A DNA stretch of 64,000 bases from Hansschlegelia beijingensis (GCF_014196425.1 NZ_JACIDR010000001.1:682001-746000); one strand, 5' to 3'. Positions 46,537-58,776 are shown, counted from the first letter of the stretch. The notes: generated by a model from the sequence alone, not told the origin. Numbers and translations are program-made.

Positions 46537-47373
46537 ATGGCGCTCAAGAGTTACAATCCGATCACGCCCGGCCTCCGCCAGCTGGTGATCGTCGACCGGT
46601 CGGCCCTCTACAAGGGCGCGCCGCTCAAGCAGCTGACCGAGGGCCTTTCGTCCAAGGGCGGCCGCAACAACTACGGTCGCGTCACTGTCCGCTTCCGCGG
46701 CGGCGGCCACAAGCGGACCTACCGCCTGATCGACTTCAAGCGGCGCAAGCTCGACGTGCCGGCGACGGTGGAGCGGATCGAGTACGATCCCAACCGCTCG
46801 GCCTTCATCGCGCTGATCCGCTACGCCGACGGCGAGCTGAGCTACATCCTGGCGCCGCAGCGCCTGCAGGTCGGCGACTCGGTCGTCGCCGGCGCGCAGG
46901 TCGACGTGAAGCCCGGCAACGCGATGCCGCTCGGCGCCGCGCCGGTCGGCACGATCGTCCACAATGTGGAGATCAAGATCGGCCGCGGCGGCCAGATCGC
47001 TCGCTCCGCCGGCTCCTACGCGCAGATCGTCGCCCGTGACCAGGGCTACGTCACGCTGCGTCTGAGCTCGGGCGAGCAGCGCCTGGTGCACGGCCAGTGC
47101 TTCGGGACCGTCGGCGCCGTGTCGAACCCGGACCACTCGAACATCAACCTCGGCAAGGCTGGGCGTTCGCGCTGGCTGGGCCGGCGTCCGCATAACCGCG
47201 GCGTGACCATGAACCCGGTCGATCATCCGCATGGCGGCGGCGAAGGCCGCACCTCGGGCGGCCGTCACCCGGTGACCCCCTGGGGCAAGCCGACCAAGGG
47301 CAAGCGGACGCGCAGCAACAAGGCGACCGACAAGTTCATTGTGTCGAGCCGTCACGCCCGGAAGAAGAAGTAA
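46537..47373 (+). CDS. rplB: 50S ribosomal protein L2
   Basis: 278 residues. Needed for subunit joining and peptidyl transfer. The C-terminal signature [20 protein letters not shown], with its conserved His, and the RNA-binding core [19 protein letters not shown] are present. GGGAAGGGAG precedes ATG 46537. Confidence 0.98.
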   Translation: MALKSYNPITPGLRQLVIVDRSALYKGAPLKQLTEGLSSKGGRNNYGRVTVRFRGGGHKRTYRLIDFKRRKLDVPATVERIEYDPNRSAFIALIRYADGELSYILAPQRLQVGDSVVAGAQVDVKPGNAMPLGAAPVGTIVHNVEIKIGRGGQIARSAGSYAQIVARDQGYVTLRLSSGEQRLVHGQCFGTVGAVSNPDHSNINLGKAGRSRWLGRRPHNRGVTMNPVDHPHGGGEGRTSGGRHPVTPWGKPTKGKRTRSNKATDKFIVSSRHARKKK

Positions 47374-47385
47374 GGAGAGCCGGCC

Positions 47386-47664
47386 ATGGCGCGTTCAGTC
47401 TGGAAGGGTCCCTTCGTCGACGGGTACCTGCTGAAGAAGGCGGACGCTGCGCGGTCATCGACCCGCAGCGAGGTCATCAAGACCTGGAGCCGCCGCTCGA
47501 CGATCCTGCCGCAGTTCGTGGGCCTCACTTTCGGGGTCTACAACGGCCAGAAGCACATTCCCGTGGCGGTCTCTGAAGAGATGATCGGTCACAAGTTCGG
47601 CGAGTTCGCCCCGACGCGCACCTTCTACGGGCACGCGGCGGACAAGAAGGCGAAGAGGAAGTAA
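47386..47664 (+). CDS. rpsS: 30S ribosomal protein S19
   Basis: 92 residues; binds 16S rRNA with S13 in the head. [20 protein letters not shown] and the signature [22 protein letters not shown] are in place. rplV begins 2 nt after its stop. Confidence 0.97.
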   Translation: MARSVWKGPFVDGYLLKKADAARSSTRSEVIKTWSRRSTILPQFVGLTFGVYNGQKHIPVAVSEEMIGHKFGEFAPTRTFYGHAADKKAKRK

Positions 47665-47666
47665 CG

Positions 47667-48056
47667 ATGGGCAAGCAGGCAGCCAAGCGCGCGCTTCCCG
47701 ACAACGAGGCGAAGGCCGTGCTCCGCATGGTCCGCATCTCGCCGCAGAAGCTGAACCTGGTCGCGCAGATGATCCGCGGCAAGAAGGTCGAGACGGCGCT
47801 CGCCGATCTCACCTTCTCGCGCAAGCGGATCGCCGGCCAGGTGAAGAAGACGCTCGAGAGCGCGATCGCCAACGCCGAGAACAATCACGACCTCGACGTC
47901 GACGATCTCATCGTCTCGCAGGCCTATGTCGGCAAGTCGATCGTGATGAAGCGCTTCAGCCCCCGCGCCCGCGGCCGCGTCGGCACGATCCAGAAGCCGT
48001 TCTCGCACCTGACGATCGTCGTTCGTCAGGTCGAGGCGGAAGCGGCGAAGGCCTGA
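47667..48056 (+). CDS. rplV: 50S ribosomal protein L22
   Basis: 129 residues. Its beta-hairpin ([20 protein letters not shown]) reaches into the exit tunnel. [20 protein letters not shown] is the conserved N-terminal segment. It has a short Ala/Glu tail. Confidence 0.97.
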   Translation: MGKQAAKRALPDNEAKAVLRMVRISPQKLNLVAQMIRGKKVETALADLTFSRKRIAGQVKKTLESAIANAENNHDLDVDDLIVSQAYVGKSIVMKRFSPRARGRVGTIQKPFSHLTIVVRQVEAEAAKA

Positions 48057-48066
48057 GGAGAAGACG

Positions 48067-48768
48067 ATGGGTCATAAGGTCAACCCGATCGGGCTTCGGC
48101 TCGGCATCAACCGCACCTGGGATTCGCGCTGGTTCGCCAGCAAGGGCGAGTACGGCAAGCTGCTCCGCGAGGACGTGGCGATCCGCGACGCGCTCCTGAA
48201 GGACCTCAAGCAGGCGGCGGTCTCCAAGATCGTCATCGAGCGCCCGCACAAGAAGTGCCGGGTGTCGATCTACTCCGCCCGTCCGGGCATCGTGATCGGC
48301 AAGAAGGGCGCGGACATCGAGAAGCTTCGCAAGAAGGTCGGCTCGATGACCACCTCCGAGGTGCACATCAACATCGTCGAGGTCCGCAAGCCGGAAGTCG
48401 ACGCGACGCTGGTGGCCGAGTCGATCGCGCAGCAGCTGGAGCGCCGCGTGGCGTTCCGCCGGGCGATGAAGCGCGCAGTCCAGTCCGCGATGCGGCTCGG
48501 GGCCGAGGGCATCCGGATCAACTGCGCCGGTCGTCTCGGCGGCGCGGAGATCGCCCGCACGGAGTGGTATCGCGAGGGTCGCGTTCCGCTGCACACGCTG
48601 CGCGCCGACGTGGACTATGGCGTCGCGACCGCCAAGACCGCGATGGGCACCTGCGGCGTGAAGGTCTGGATCTTCAAGGGCGAGGTCATGGAGCACGATC
48701 CCATGGCCCAGGACCGGCGTCTGAACGACGGCGACGGCGGTCGTCCGCCGCGCCGCGACCACGCGTGA
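48067..48768 (+). CDS. rpsC: 30S ribosomal protein S3
   Basis: 233 residues. The KH type 2 domain carries [17 protein letters not shown], and the C-terminal domain [18 protein letters not shown] lines the mRNA entry channel. [18 protein letters not shown] is the canonical start. A charged tail ([13 protein letters not shown]) ends the protein. Confidence 0.97.
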   Translation: MGHKVNPIGLRLGINRTWDSRWFASKGEYGKLLREDVAIRDALLKDLKQAAVSKIVIERPHKKCRVSIYSARPGIVIGKKGADIEKLRKKVGSMTTSEVHINIVEVRKPEVDATLVAESIAQQLERRVAFRRAMKRAVQSAMRLGAEGIRINCAGRLGGAEIARTEWYREGRVPLHTLRADVDYGVATAKTAMGTCGVKVWIFKGEVMEHDPMAQDRRLNDGDGGRPPRRDHA

Positions 48769-48791
48769 GCGGGGGCGCAGGAGTTTAAGCC

Positions 48792-49205
48792 ATGCTGCAA
48801 CCGAAGAAGACTAAGTTCCGCAAGCAGTTCAAGGGCCGCATCAGCGGCGTCGCGAAGGGAGGTTTCGACCTCGACTTCGGGGCGTTCGGTCTGAAGGCGC
48901 TTGAGCCGGAGCGCATCACCGCCCGTCAGATCGAAGCCGCACGCCGGGCGCTCACGCGTCACATGAAGCGCGCCGGCCGGGTCTGGATCCGCGTGTTCCC
49001 GGACGTGCCGGTCTCCAAGAAGCCGACCGAAGTCCGCATGGGCAAGGGCAAGGGCGCGAACGAGTTCTGGGCCGCCAAGGTGAAGCCGGGCCGCATCATG
49101 TTCGAGATCGACGGCGTTTCGGCCGAGATCGCCCGCGAGGCGCTGGCGCTCGCCGCCGCCAAGCTGCCGATCCGCACGCGCTTCGTTCAGCGCATCGCCG
49201 AGTGA
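48792..49205 (+). CDS. rplP: 50S ribosomal protein L16
   Basis: 137 residues. [19 protein letters not shown] and the basic loop [20 protein letters not shown], with the arginine hydroxylated by YcfD-type oxygenases in other bacteria, are present. It sits near the A site of the large subunit. Confidence 0.97.
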   Translation: MLQPKKTKFRKQFKGRISGVAKGGFDLDFGAFGLKALEPERITARQIEAARRALTRHMKRAGRVWIRVFPDVPVSKKPTEVRMGKGKGANEFWAAKVKPGRIMFEIDGVSAEIAREALALAAAKLPIRTRFVQRIAE

Positions 49206-49215
49206 GGATTTGATC

Positions 49216-49425
49216 ATGGCCAAGGCGCAGGACTTTCGCGCGATGACCGTCGACCAGCTCGACGACGAGCTTGTGAAGCTGAAGAAAGAGCAGTTTAACC
49301 TGCGCTTCCAGCGGGCCACGGGCCAGCTCGAGAACACGGCGCGCGTGCGCCAGGTGCGGCGCGACATCGCCCGCATCCGCACTGTCGCGACCGTCAAGCG
49401 CGGCGAAGCCGCGACGAAGGCCTGA
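49216..49425 (+). CDS. rpmC: 50S ribosomal protein L29
   Basis: 69 residues from ATG 49216 ([15 protein letters not shown]) with GAGGAT upstream; a TTG two codons earlier is less likely. Two-helix protein at the tunnel exit, with [20 protein letters not shown] as the family core. Confidence 0.95.
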   Translation: MAKAQDFRAMTVDQLDDELVKLKKEQFNLRFQRATGQLENTARVRQVRRDIARIRTVATVKRGEAATKA

Positions 49426-49435
49426 GGAGGACACC

Positions 49436-49708
49436 ATGCCCAAACGCGTCCTTCTCGGGACTGTCATTTCGGACAAGAACGCCAAGACCGTCGTGGTCAA
49501 GGTCGAGCGCCGCTTCACCCATCCGCTTCTCAAGAAGACGGTGCGGCGGTCCAAGCACTACCACGCCCATGACGAGGACGGCCGGTTCAAGGTCGGCGAC
49601 CTCGTGTGGATCGAGGAGAGCCGGCCGATCTCGCGCCTCAAGCGCTGGGTCGTGAAGTCGGACGCCTCGGTCAGCCCGGACGCCTCCGCGCCCGCGCCGA
49701 CTGAGTAA
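49436..49708 (+). CDS. rpsQ: 30S ribosomal protein S17
   Basis: 90 residues, OB fold. [20 protein letters not shown] and the signature [19 protein letters not shown] fit. An Ala/Pro/Ser tail ends the protein. The 81-nt gap before rplN is the widest in this stretch and holds no gene. Confidence 0.96.
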   Translation: MPKRVLLGTVISDKNAKTVVVKVERRFTHPLLKKTVRRSKHYHAHDEDGRFKVGDLVWIEESRPISRLKRWVVKSDASVSPDASAPAPTE

Positions 49709-49789
49709 ACAAACATCTGAAGGGCCCGCCGGGCGAGGTCCGCGTGAATGCGGATACCGGTCCGGGCGAAATGGAAAGGCTGAACGGCC

Positions 49790-50158
49790 ATGATTCAGAT
49801 GCAGAGCAATCTCGATGTCGCCGACAATTCCGGCGCCAAGCGAGTGATGTGCATCAAGGTGCTCGGCGGCGCCGGTCGCCGCTATGCGCGCGTCGGCGAC
49901 GTGATCGTCGTCTCCGTCAAGGAGGCGATCCCGCGCGGCCGCGTGAAGAAGGGCGACGTCATGAAGGCGGTCGTCGTTCGCACCGCCAAGGACATCCGTC
50001 GTCTGGACGGTTCGGTGATCCGCTTCGACCGCAACGCGGCCGTGCTGATCAACAACCAGAAAGAGCCGGTGGGCACGCGTATCTTCGGCCCGGTTCCGCG
50101 CGAGCTGCGCGCCAAGAACCACATGAAGATCATCTCGCTCGCGCCGGAGGTGTTGTGA
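49790..50158 (+). CDS. rplN: 50S ribosomal protein L14
   Basis: 122 residues. [20 protein letters not shown] and [20 protein letters not shown] are diagnostic. It forms an intersubunit bridge and is the docking site of silencing factor RsfS. Its stop shares one base with the rplX start (TGATG). Confidence 0.97.
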   Translation: MIQMQSNLDVADNSGAKRVMCIKVLGGAGRRYARVGDVIVVSVKEAIPRGRVKKGDVMKAVVVRTAKDIRRLDGSVIRFDRNAAVLINNQKEPVGTRIFGPVPRELRAKNHMKIISLAPEVL

Positions 50159-50475
50159 TGGCCGCGAAGATCAAGAAGGGCGACAAGGTCGTCGTTCTCG
50201 CCGGTCGCGACAAGGGCAAGACCGGCGAAGTGCTTCAGGTGATGCCGAAGGACGAGCGCGCCCTGGTGCGCGGCGTGAACATGATCGCGCGTCACCAGAA
50301 GCAGACCCAGACGCAGGAAGGCGGCATCATCCGCAAGGAAGCCGCTATCCATCTTTCCAACCTCGCGCTCGCCGATCCGAAGGACGGCAAGGCGACGCGC
50401 GTCGGCTTCAAGGTCCTGGACGACGGCCGGAAGGTGCGCGTCGCGACCCGTTCGGGGGAGCAGATCGATGCCTGA
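50158..50475 (+). CDS. rplX: 50S ribosomal protein L24
   Basis: 105 residues from ATG 50158. KOW motif [20 protein letters not shown], then [19 protein letters not shown]. Assembly initiator at the tunnel exit. The last 8 nt overlap the rplE start. Confidence 0.96.
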   Translation: MAAKIKKGDKVVVLAGRDKGKTGEVLQVMPKDERALVRGVNMIARHQKQTQTQEGGIIRKEAAIHLSNLALADPKDGKATRVGFKVLDDGRKVRVATRSGEQIDA

Positions 50476-51025
50476 GGCAGTCTACACGCCGCGCATGAAG
50501 CAGCACTACGACGAGGTGGTGCGCGCGAAGCTGATCGAAGAGTTCGGCTACAAGAACCCGATGGCTGTGCCGGCGATCGAGAAGATCGTCGTCAACATGG
50601 GCATCGGCGAGGCCGTGGCCGACTCGAAGAAGGCGATCACCGCCGCCGGCGAGCTCGCCAAGATCACCGGTCAGAAGCCGGTGATCACCAAGGCGCGCAA
50701 GTCGATCGCGACCTTCAAGCTGCGCGAGGGCCAGTCGGTCGGCGCCAAGGTGACCCTGCGTCGCCAGCGCATGTACGACTTCCTCGATCGCCTGGTCACG
50801 ATCGCGCTGCCGCGGGTCCGCGACTTCCGCGGCCTGAACCCCAAGAGCTTCGACGGCCGCGGCAACTTCGCCCTCGGCATCAAGGAGCATATCGTGTTCC
50901 CCGAGATCGAGTACGACAAGATCGATCAGGTTTGGGGCATGGACGTCATCGTCTGCACGACGGCGAAGTCTGACGACGAAGCGCGCGCGCTGCTGCGCGC
51001 CTTCAACTTCCCCTTCAGGCAGTGA
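50468..51025 (+). CDS. rplE: 50S ribosomal protein L5
   Basis: 185 residues; binds 5S r[42 protein letters not shown] and [20 protein letters not shown] are family landmarks. The start lies inside rplX (8-nt overlap). Confidence 0.97.
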   Translation: MPEAVYTPRMKQHYDEVVRAKLIEEFGYKNPMAVPAIEKIVVNMGIGEAVADSKKAITAAGELAKITGQKPVITKARKSIATFKLREGQSVGAKVTLRRQRMYDFLDRLVTIALPRVRDFRGLNPKSFDGRGNFALGIKEHIVFPEIEYDKIDQVWGMDVIVCTTAKSDDEARALLRAFNFPFRQ

Positions 51026-51037
51026 CGGGAGGATCGC

Positions 51038-51343
51038 ATGGCTAAGAAAAGCGCGATCGAGAAGAACAACCGGCGCCGCCGCCTGGTCGCCAGGGACGCT
51101 GAGAAGCGTGCCGAGCTCAAGGCGATCGCCAAGGACGACACCCGCGAGCTGGAGGAGCGCTTCGCCGCGCGCCTGAAGCTGGCCGAGCTGCCGCGCAACG
51201 GCTCCAAGGTCCGCATCCGCAACCGCTGCGAGATGACGGGCCGGCCGCGGGCCTACTACCGCAAGCTCGGCGTGTCGCGCATCGCGATCCGGGATCTCGG
51301 CTCCAAGGGCCTGATTCCCGGTCTCCTGAAGTCGAGCTGGTGA
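51038..51343 (+). CDS. rpsN: 30S ribosomal protein S14
   Basis: 101 residues, the long zinc-free form: only one cysteine ([20 protein letters not shown]) and no CxxC pairs. [20 protein letters not shown] is the standard start. Confidence 0.97.
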   Translation: MAKKSAIEKNNRRRRLVARDAEKRAELKAIAKDDTRELEERFAARLKLAELPRNGSKVRIRNRCEMTGRPRAYYRKLGVSRIAIRDLGSKGLIPGLLKSSW

Positions 51344-51356
51344 GGAGGAGGGAATC

Positions 51357-51755
51357 ATGTCGATGATCGATCCCCTCGGCGATATGCTGACGCGCATCCG
51401 CAACGCGCATATGCGGAACAAGACGTCGTGCTCGACGCCCGGCTCCCGGCTGCGCCAGCACGTGCTGGACGTGCTGCAGGCGGAAGGCTACATCCGGGGT
51501 TACACCCAGACTGAGCTGGCCAACGGCCGCACCGAGTTCGAGATCGAGCTGAAGTACTATGACGGCGCGCCGGTCATCCGCGAGATTCAGCGGGTGTCCA
51601 AGCCGGGCCGCCGGGTGTACGCCTCGGTCAAGAACCTGCCGCGAGTCGCCAACGGCCTCGGCATCTCGATCCTGTCCACGCCCAAGGGCGTGATGGCGGA
51701 TCATGACGCCCGCGACCAGAACGTGGGTGGGGAGATCCTCTGCCGCGTCTTCTGA
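51357..51755 (+). CDS. rpsH: 30S ribosomal protein S8
   Basis: 132 residues. [20 protein letters not shown] at the N-terminus and [20 protein letters not shown] at the C-terminus. ATG 51357 is used; the family start could be ATG 51363. In Escherichia coli S8 is the spc-operon repressor acting at rplE; the target is not recognisable by eye here. Confidence 0.96.
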   Translation: MSMIDPLGDMLTRIRNAHMRNKTSCSTPGSRLRQHVLDVLQAEGYIRGYTQTELANGRTEFEIELKYYDGAPVIREIQRVSKPGRRVYASVKNLPRVANGLGISILSTPKGVMADHDARDQNVGGEILCRVF

Positions 51756-51799
51756 CGCTTGGGCAGAGGGTTTTCTGAAGCAGGATACGGAGAGCGATC

Positions 51800-52333
51800 A
51801 TGTCGCGCATCGGCAAGAAGCCGGTCGACGTGCCGTCGGGCGTGACCGCGGCGGTTGACGGGCAGAACATCAAGGTCAAGGGTCCGAAGGGCGAACTCGC
51901 CTTCCGCGCCCATGACGACGTCGTCGTCGAGTTCAAGGACGGCAAGATTTCGGTCCAGCCGCGCGAGGACACCAAGCGCGCCCGGTCGATGTGGGGCATG
52001 TCGCGGACGATGGTGCAGAACCTCGTCACCGGCGTGACCTCGGGCTTCGAGAAGAAGCTCGAGATCAACGGCGTCGGCTATCGCGCCTCCATCCAGGGCA
52101 AGAACCTGGTGCTGGCGCTCGGCTATAGCCACGACGTCGTCTATCCGATCCCGGACGGCATCCAGATCGTGGCGGCCAAGCCGACGGAGCTCACCGTGAG
52201 CGGCGTCGACAGCCAGCGCGTCGGTCAGGTGGCCGCCGAGATCCGGGACTTCCGCCGCCCCGAGCCTTACAAGGGCAAGGGCGTGAAGTACGCGGGCGAG
52301 TTCATCTTCCGCAAGGAAGGCAAGAAGAAGTAA
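51800..52333 (+). CDS. rplF: 50S ribosomal protein L6
   Basis: 177 residues, two repeated L6 folds. [20 protein letters not shown] and the C-terminal signature [20 protein letters not shown]. It lies near the factor-binding site. Confidence 0.97.
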   Translation: MSRIGKKPVDVPSGVTAAVDGQNIKVKGPKGELAFRAHDDVVVEFKDGKISVQPREDTKRARSMWGMSRTMVQNLVTGVTSGFEKKLEINGVGYRASIQGKNLVLALGYSHDVVYPIPDGIQIVAAKPTELTVSGVDSQRVGQVAAEIRDFRRPEPYKGKGVKYAGEFIFRKEGKKK

Positions 52334-52345
52334 GGGCCCGGAACC

Positions 52346-52708
52346 ATGTCGAAGAATCTCGCGACCCAGGCCCGCCGCAAGGCGCGCGTGCGCCGGGCCC
52401 TTCTGGCCAACGCCAACGGCCGTCCGCGGCTGTCCGTCCATCGCTCGTCGAAGCAGATCTACGCTCAGATCATCGACGACGCGAAGGGCGTGACCCTCGC
52501 CGCAGCCTCCACGCTCGACAAGGACTTCCGCGCCAGCGGCAAGACCGGGGCGGACATGGCGGCCGCCCAGGCGGTCGGCAAGCTCGTGGCCGAGCGCGCT
52601 CAGGCGGCTGGCGTCAAGGACGTCGTGTTCGACCGCGGCGCATACATCTATCACGGCCGGGTCAAAGCCCTGGCCGAGGCCGCCCGTGAGGGCGGGCTCA
52701 ACTTCTGA
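52346..52708 (+). CDS. rplR: 50S ribosomal protein L18
   Basis: 120 residues; binds 5S rRNA with L5. [20 protein letters not shown] and [20 protein letters not shown] are typical. Confidence 0.97.
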   Translation: MSKNLATQARRKARVRRALLANANGRPRLSVHRSSKQIYAQIIDDAKGVTLAAASTLDKDFRASGKTGADMAAAQAVGKLVAERAQAAGVKDVVFDRGAYIYHGRVKALAEAAREGGLNF

Positions 52709-52735
52709 AGCCCGCTCGAGGCGAGAGGATAGCAA

Positions 52736-53302
52736 ATGGCTCGTGAGCCCAGAGAGAACCGCCGCGATCGCGAACGCGAGGACAGCGAGTTCGTCGACAA
52801 GCTCGTCCACATCAACCGCGTCGCCAAGGTCGTCAAGGGCGGCCGGCGCTTCGGCTTCGCCGCGCTCGTCGTGGTGGGCGACCAGAAGGGCCGCGTCGGC
52901 TTCGGCCACGGCAAGGCGCGTGAGGTGCCGGAGGCGATCCGCAAGGCGACCGAGAGCGCCAAGCGTGGTCTGATCCGCGTTCCGCTGCGCGAGGGCCGCA
53001 CGCTTCACCACGACGTCGACGGTCGCCATGGCGCCGGCCGCGTCGTGCTGCGCGCCGCTCCGGCCGGCACCGGCATCATCGCCGGCGGTCCGATGCGCGC
53101 CGTGTTCGAGACGCTCGGCGTCCATGACGTCGTCGCCAAGTCGCTGGGCTCTTCGAACCCGTACAACATGGTGCGTGCCACCTTCGACGCCCTCAAGGCC
53201 GAGGACAGCCCGCGCTCCGTCGCCGCCCGCCGCGGTCTCAAGGTTTCGACGCTGCAGGCTCGCCGCCGCGACGTCGACGCTGACGCCGTCGCCGAAGGCT
53301 GA
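52736..53302 (+). CDS. rpsE: 30S ribosomal protein S5
   Basis: 188 residues. The dsRBD-like N-terminal domain carries the signature [20 protein letters not shown], and the C-terminal domain [30 protein letters not shown] precedes the ATG. Confidence 0.97.
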   Translation: MAREPRENRRDREREDSEFVDKLVHINRVAKVVKGGRRFGFAALVVVGDQKGRVGFGHGKAREVPEAIRKATESAKRGLIRVPLREGRTLHHDVDGRHGAGRVVLRAAPAGTGIIAGGPMRAVFETLGVHDVVAKSLGSSNPYNMVRATFDALKAEDSPRSVAARRGLKVSTLQARRRDVDADAVAEG

Positions 53303-53322
53303 CGGTCTTAAGGAGCTTGATC

Positions 53323-53544
53323 ATGGCTGACGCCGCCAAGAAGAAGTCGCAGTCCGGCAGCGTGACGGTGGTCCAGACCGGCTCGTCCACCCGCCGTCCT
53401 GCTGACCAGCACGCCACGCTCGTGGGCCTCGGCCTCGGGCGCATCGGCAAGCGCCGCGAACTGGCCGACACGCCCGCCGTTCGCGGGATGATCGCCAAGG
53501 TCGCGCACCTCGTGCGCGTCGAGACGCCTGCGGGAGAGAAGTGA
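53323..53544 (+). CDS. rpmD: 50S ribosomal protein L30
   Basis: 73 residues from ATG 53323, with AAGGAG upstream. The usual ~60-residue L30 fold ([40 protein letters not shown]) carries a short Lys/Ser-rich N-terminal extension. Its stop overlaps the rplO ATG by one base. Confidence 0.95.
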   Translation: MADAAKKKSQSGSVTVVQTGSSTRRPADQHATLVGLGLGRIGKRRELADTPAVRGMIAKVAHLVRVETPAGEK

Positions 53545-54029
53545 TGGTGAAGCTCAACGACCTCCGGGACAATCCCGGCGCGACCAAGGAGCGGATCCGC
53601 GTCGGCCGCGGCATCGGCTCGGGCAAGGGCAAGACCGGCGGTCGCGGCGTGAAGGGCCAGAAGTCCCGCACCGGCGTCGCCATCAAGGCGTTCGAGGGCG
53701 GCCAGATGCCGCTCTATCGCCGCCTGCCGAAGCGCGGCTTCCACAACCTGTTCGCCAAGGACCTCAACGAGGTCAACCTGGCGCGCCTTCAGCAGGCGGT
53801 GGACGCCGGCAAGCTCGACGCCTCGAAGCCGGTGACGGAAGCGGCCCTCATCGAGGCCGGCGTGCTGTCCAAGAAGCGGGACGGCGTGAAGGTGCTCGGC
53901 CGCGGCGAGCTGACGACGAAGCTCGACCTCGAGGTCTACGCGGTCTCGAAGAGCGTCTCGGACGCCATCGAGAAGCTCGGCGGCAAGGTGACGCTGCTCG
54001 CTCCCCAGAAGGATGCGGACGCCGCCTGA
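53544..54029 (+). CDS. rplO: 50S ribosomal protein L15
   Basis: 161 residues from ATG 53544, overlapping the rpmD stop (TGATG). [20 protein letters not shown] and the glycine-rich [20 protein letters not shown] are diagnostic. Late-assembly large-subunit protein. Confidence 0.96.
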   Translation: MVKLNDLRDNPGATKERIRVGRGIGSGKGKTGGRGVKGQKSRTGVAIKAFEGGQMPLYRRLPKRGFHNLFAKDLNEVNLARLQQAVDAGKLDASKPVTEAALIEAGVLSKKRDGVKVLGRGELTTKLDLEVYAVSKSVSDAIEKLGGKVTLLAPQKDADAA

Positions 54030-54078
54030 CGTCCCTATCTGGGGGCGGCGTATGTACTCCTATTCGTGGACGTGATCG

Positions 54079-55415
<1,337 letters not shown>

Positions 55416-55419
<4 letters not shown>

Positions 55420-56012
55420 GGCTGATTCTCCTGGGACCGCCCGGCGCCGGCAAGGGAACGCAGGCGGAGCGTCTCGTCGAGAAGAACGGCATCATCCAGC
55501 TCTCGACGGGCGACATGCTGCGGGCCGCGGTCGCGGCCGGCAGCGAGGTCGGACTCGAGGCCAAGGACCTGATGGCCCGTGGGCAGCTCTGCCCGGACGG
55601 CCTGGTGGTCAAGATCGTCGCCGATCGGATTAGCCAGCCGGACGCGCAGCGCGGCTTCATCCTCGACGGCTTTCCGCGCACGGTGAGCCAGGCCGAGGCG
55701 CTCGAGCAGATGCTCGAGCAGAAGGGCATGAAGCTCGACGCCGTGATCGAGCTCTCGGTCGACGAGAACGCGCTGCTGGCTCGGGTCGAGGGCAGGGCGC
55801 GGGACGCGGCCGCGGCGGGCAAGCCCCTTCGGAGCGACGACGCTCCCGAGGTGGTCGCCCGGCGCATCGCGGATTATCGCGAGGTCACGAGCCGGCTCCG
55901 GCCGTTCTACAAGGAGCGTGGGATCTACGCTTCCGTCGACGGCATGGCGCCGATCGAGGACGTCGCGCGTGCGATCGACGAGGTTCTGGCCGACACCAAG
56001 GCGTCCGCCTGA
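55416..56012 (+). CDS. adk: Adenylate kinase
   Basis: Interconverts AMP, ADP and ATP in the cytoplasm; 198 residues. P-loop GPPGAGKGTQAERLVEKNG, NMP-binding STGDMLRAAV and the signature FILDGFPRTVSQAEAL. The LID is the short form without zinc cysteines, shorter than the 214-residue Escherichia coli enzyme. It ends the spc transcript ahead of a hairpin with T-rich tail. Confidence 0.96.
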
Positions 56013-56035
56013 CGCGGCCAGAGGGTAATTTGGGC

Positions 56036-56064
56036 TTGACGCGGGGCGAACGAGACGCTACGCG
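56036..56064 (+). promoter_or_regulatory. Candidate promoter ahead of rpsM
   Basis: TTGACG (56036-56041), 17-nt spacer, TACGCG (56059-56064). The -35 is good, the -10 poor. It lies upstream of the hairpin at 56092. Confidence 0.4.
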
Positions 56065-56091
56065 CAGGCCCTCACCTATAGAGTGATGACT

Positions 56092-56121
56092 GCTGGGCGT
56101 CACGACGCCCAGCTTTCCTTT
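56092..56121 (+). terminator. Terminator/attenuator between adk and rpsM
   Basis: 10-bp perfect stem GCTGGGCGTC (56092-56101) / GACGCCCAGC (56104-56113) followed by TTTCCTTT. It lies about 80 nt after adk and about 80 nt before rpsM, so it either ends the spc operon or attenuates the alpha operon. Confidence 0.65.
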
Positions 56122-56203
56122 CGTTTGCCGATGCGCAAGGGCCGGGCTCCACCGGACGCGCGTCTGTCCCGGCCTCGGCCGGATCTCACATGGAGACTGC
56201 CTC

Positions 56204-56572
56204 GTGGCCCGTATCGCCGGCGTAAACATCCCGACGAACAAGCGCGTGATCATCGCGCTTCAGTACATTCACGGCATCGGCGCCAAGAAGGCCGAGGAGA
56301 TCTGCGAGAAGGTCGCGATCCCGTCGGAGCGCCGGGTCAACCAGCTGACCGACGCCGAAGTCATCCAGATCCGCGAGACGATCGATCGCGACTACATGGT
56401 CGAGGGCGACCTCCGGCGCGAAGTCTCGATGAACATCAAGCGCCTGATGGACCTCGGCTCCTATCGCGGCCTGCGGCACCGCCGCGGCCTTCCGGTCCAC
56501 GGCCAGCGCACGCACACCAACGCCCGCACCCGCAAGGGCAAGGCGAAGCCGATCGCCGGCAAGAAGAAGTAA
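56204..56572 (+). CDS. rpsM: 30S ribosomal protein S13
   Basis: 122 residues from GTG 56204 ([20 protein letters not shown]). Signature [20 protein letters not shown]. It contacts the P-site tRNA with its basic tail. First gene of the alpha operon here; rpmJ is absent between secY and rpsM. Confidence 0.96.
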   Translation: MARIAGVNIPTNKRVIIALQYIHGIGAKKAEEICEKVAIPSERRVNQLTDAEVIQIRETIDRDYMVEGDLRREVSMNIKRLMDLGSYRGLRHRRGLPVHGQRTHTNARTRKGKAKPIAGKKK

Positions 56573-56603
56573 CGGCCTGCGGCCGTCAGGCCGCGGACCG
56601 CGC

Positions 56604-56625
56604 GCCGGCCGCTTCGGCGGCCGGC
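56604..56625 (+). other. Stable hairpin in the rpsM-rpsK gap
   Basis: 9-bp perfect stem GCCGGCCGC/GCGGCCGGC with a TTCG tetraloop and no T run. The 170-nt gap is unusually long for this operon and holds no gene that I can see. Confidence 0.5.
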
Positions 56626-56742
56626 AGCCCTCCAGCGAGGGCGATACGAGAAAGCTCCCGATGTCGGCTCTCGCCGGCCGGGGATGACGCAAAACTCCCG
56701 AGCGCCTGGAACTACGGGCGCGCCTGAAGGATCGAAGGTTAT

Positions 56743-57132
56743 ATGGCCAAGGAAGCCCAGCGCATTCGCCGCCGCGAGCGCAAGAATATCGCTTCGGGCG
56801 TCGCGCATGTGAATGCGACGTTCAACAACACGATGATCACCATCACCGACGCACAGGGCAACACCGTGTCCTGGTCTTCGGCCGGCGCGCAGGGCTTCAA
56901 GGGCTCCCGCAAGTCGACGCCCTACGCCGCGCAGGTCGCGGCCGAGGACGCGGCCAAGAAGGCCGCCGAGCACGGCATGCGTACGCTTGAGGTCGAGGTT
57001 CGCGGACCCGGTTCGGGCCGTGAGTCGGCGCTCCGGGCCCTTCAGGCCGCCGGTTTCATGGTGACTTCGATCCGCGACGTGACGCCGATCCCGCACAATG
57101 GCTGCCGGCCGCGCAAGCGCCGGCGGGTCTGA
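56743..57132 (+). CDS. rpsK: 30S ribosomal protein S11
   Basis: 129 residues. [20 protein letters not shown] and [20 protein letters not shown] are diagnostic, ending in [11 protein letters not shown]. It shapes the platform and the Shine-Dalgarno/anti-SD cleft. Confidence 0.97.
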   Translation: MAKEAQRIRRRERKNIASGVAHVNATFNNTMITITDAQGNTVSWSSAGAQGFKGSRKSTPYAAQVAAEDAAKKAAEHGMRTLEVEVRGPGSGRESALRALQAAGFMVTSIRDVTPIPHNGCRPRKRRRV

Positions 57133-57261
57133 GCAGACCGCCGGTTTTGCGTGCGCCCCGGTCGCGGGGCGCGTGTCCGTTTCAGGCCCCCGCCTCGGCG
57201 GCGAGGCCTACTGTGGAGCGCGAGGGCGCGTTTCCACGGTGACTGACGAAGGATGCAGTCC

Positions 57262-58278
57262 GTGATCCAGAAGAACTGGCAAGACCTGATCAAGCCGAAC
57301 AAGCTCGAGGTCACCTCGAGCGGCCGTGGCGACCGCATCGCCACCATGGTCGCCGAGCCGCTCGAGCGGGGCTTCGGCCTCACGCTCGGCAACGCGCTGC
57401 GCCGCATCCTGCTGTCGTCGCTCCAGGGCGCGGCGGTGACCTCGGTGCATATCGACGGCGTGCTGCACGAGTTCTCGTCGATCCCGGGCGTGCGCGAAGA
57501 CGTGACCGACATCGTCCTCAACATCAAGGACGTGGCGATCAAGATGCAGGGCGAAGGCCCGAAGCGGATGGTGCTGCGCAAGCAGGGCCCGGGGCAGGTC
57601 GTCGCCGGCGACATCCAGGTGGTGGGCGACGTCCAGATCCTGAACCCGGACCTGGCGCTCTGCACGCTGGACGACGGCGCCGAGATCCGCATGGAGTTCA
57701 CCGTCGACACCGGCAAGGGCTACGTCCCGGCGGACCGCAACCGTCCCGAGGACGCGCCGATTGGCCTGATCCCGGTCGACAGCCTCTACTCGCCTGTCAA
57801 GAAGGTCTCCTACCGCGTTGAAAACACGCGTGAAGGTCAGATCCTGGACTATGACAAGCTGACGCTGACGGTCGAGACCAACGGTTCCGTGTCGCCCGAG
57901 GACGCGGTCGCCTACGCGGCCCGCATCCTGCAGGACCAGCTCGAAGTGTTCGTGAACTTCGAGGAGCCGAAGAAGGAAGCCGCGCCTTCCGCCATTCCGG
58001 AGCTGGCCTTCAACCCGGCGCTGCTCAAGAAGGTCGACGAGCTCGAGCTTTCGGTCCGTTCGGCGAACTGCCTGAAGAACGACAACATCGTCTACATCGG
58101 CGACCTCATCCAGAAGACCGAGGCGGAGATGCTCCGCACTCCGAACTTCGGCCGGAAGTCGCTGAACGAGATCAAGGAAGTGCTCGCCCAGATGGGCCTG
58201 CACCTCGGGATGGAGGTCGGCGGTTGGCCGCCGGACAACATCGACGAACTCGCCAAGCGCTTCGAAGAACACTACTGA
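57262..58278 (+). CDS. rpoA: DNA-directed RNA polymerase subunit alpha
   Basis: 338 residues from GTG 57262 ([17 protein letters not shown]), chosen because family members begin MIQKNW and GAAGG lies 9 nt upstream; ATG 57253 would add three residues and has no spacing to that site. The assembly domain ([20 protein letters not shown]) and the C-terminal domain that binds UP elements and activators ([31 protein letters not shown]) are intact. Confidence 0.96.
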   Translation: MIQKNWQDLIKPNKLEVTSSGRGDRIATMVAEPLERGFGLTLGNALRRILLSSLQGAAVTSVHIDGVLHEFSSIPGVREDVTDIVLNIKDVAIKMQGEGPKRMVLRKQGPGQVVAGDIQVVGDVQILNPDLALCTLDDGAEIRMEFTVDTGKGYVPADRNRPEDAPIGLIPVDSLYSPVKKVSYRVENTREGQILDYDKLTLTVETNGSVSPEDAVAYAARILQDQLEVFVNFEEPKKEAAPSAIPELAFNPALLKKVDELELSVRSANCLKNDNIVYIGDLIQKTEAEMLRTPNFGRKSLNEIKEVLAQMGLHLGMEVGGWPPDNIDELAKRFEEHY

Positions 58279-58329
58279 GATCGCTGAGCTCGGCGGCCAG
58301 GCCGCCTGAGCTCCGAAGGAGAAGACGAA

Positions 58330-58746
58330 ATGTCCATGCACGCCCGGCGGGGACGCCGCTTCAACCGGCTGCAGAGCCACCGGAAGGCGATGTTCGCCAA
58401 CCTCGCGCTCTCGCTGATCGAGCACGAGCAGATCGTGACCACCCTGCCGAAGGCGAAAGACCTTCGTCCGGTGGTCGAGAAGCTCGTGACGCTGGCCAAG
58501 CGCGGCGACCTGCACGCGCGCCGTCAGGCGATCTCCGAGATCCGCCACGTCCCGACCGTGAAGAAGCTCTTCGACACGATCGGCCCGCGCTACAAGGACC
58601 GCAACGGCGGTTATCTGCGGATCATCAAGGCCGGTTTCCGCCATGGCGACAACGCGCCGGTGGCGGTGATCGAGTTCGTCGAGCGTGACGTCGACGCCAA
58701 GGGCGCCGCCGACCGCGCCCGCGCCGAGGCGGAAGCCGCCGCCTGA
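58330..58746 (+). CDS. rplQ: 50S ribosomal protein L17
   Basis: 138 residues. [18 protein letters not shown] and the C-terminal [20 protein letters not shown] fit L17. ATG 58330 is used; ATG 58336 is two codons later. It closes the supercluster, followed by a strong terminator. Confidence 0.96.
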   Translation: MSMHARRGRRFNRLQSHRKAMFANLALSLIEHEQIVTTLPKAKDLRPVVEKLVTLAKRGDLHARRQAISEIRHVPTVKKLFDTIGPRYKDRNGGYLRIIKAGFRHGDNAPVAVIEFVERDVDAKGAADRARAEAEAAA

Positions 58747-58776
58747 TCAGGCGACGGCTCTTCTGCGATCTCTGAG

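Noticed and set aside
49744-50157. Upstream extension of rplX across rplN
   Set aside because: Family length and start ([11 protein letters not shown]) match ATG 50158; the rest is a shadow of rplN.
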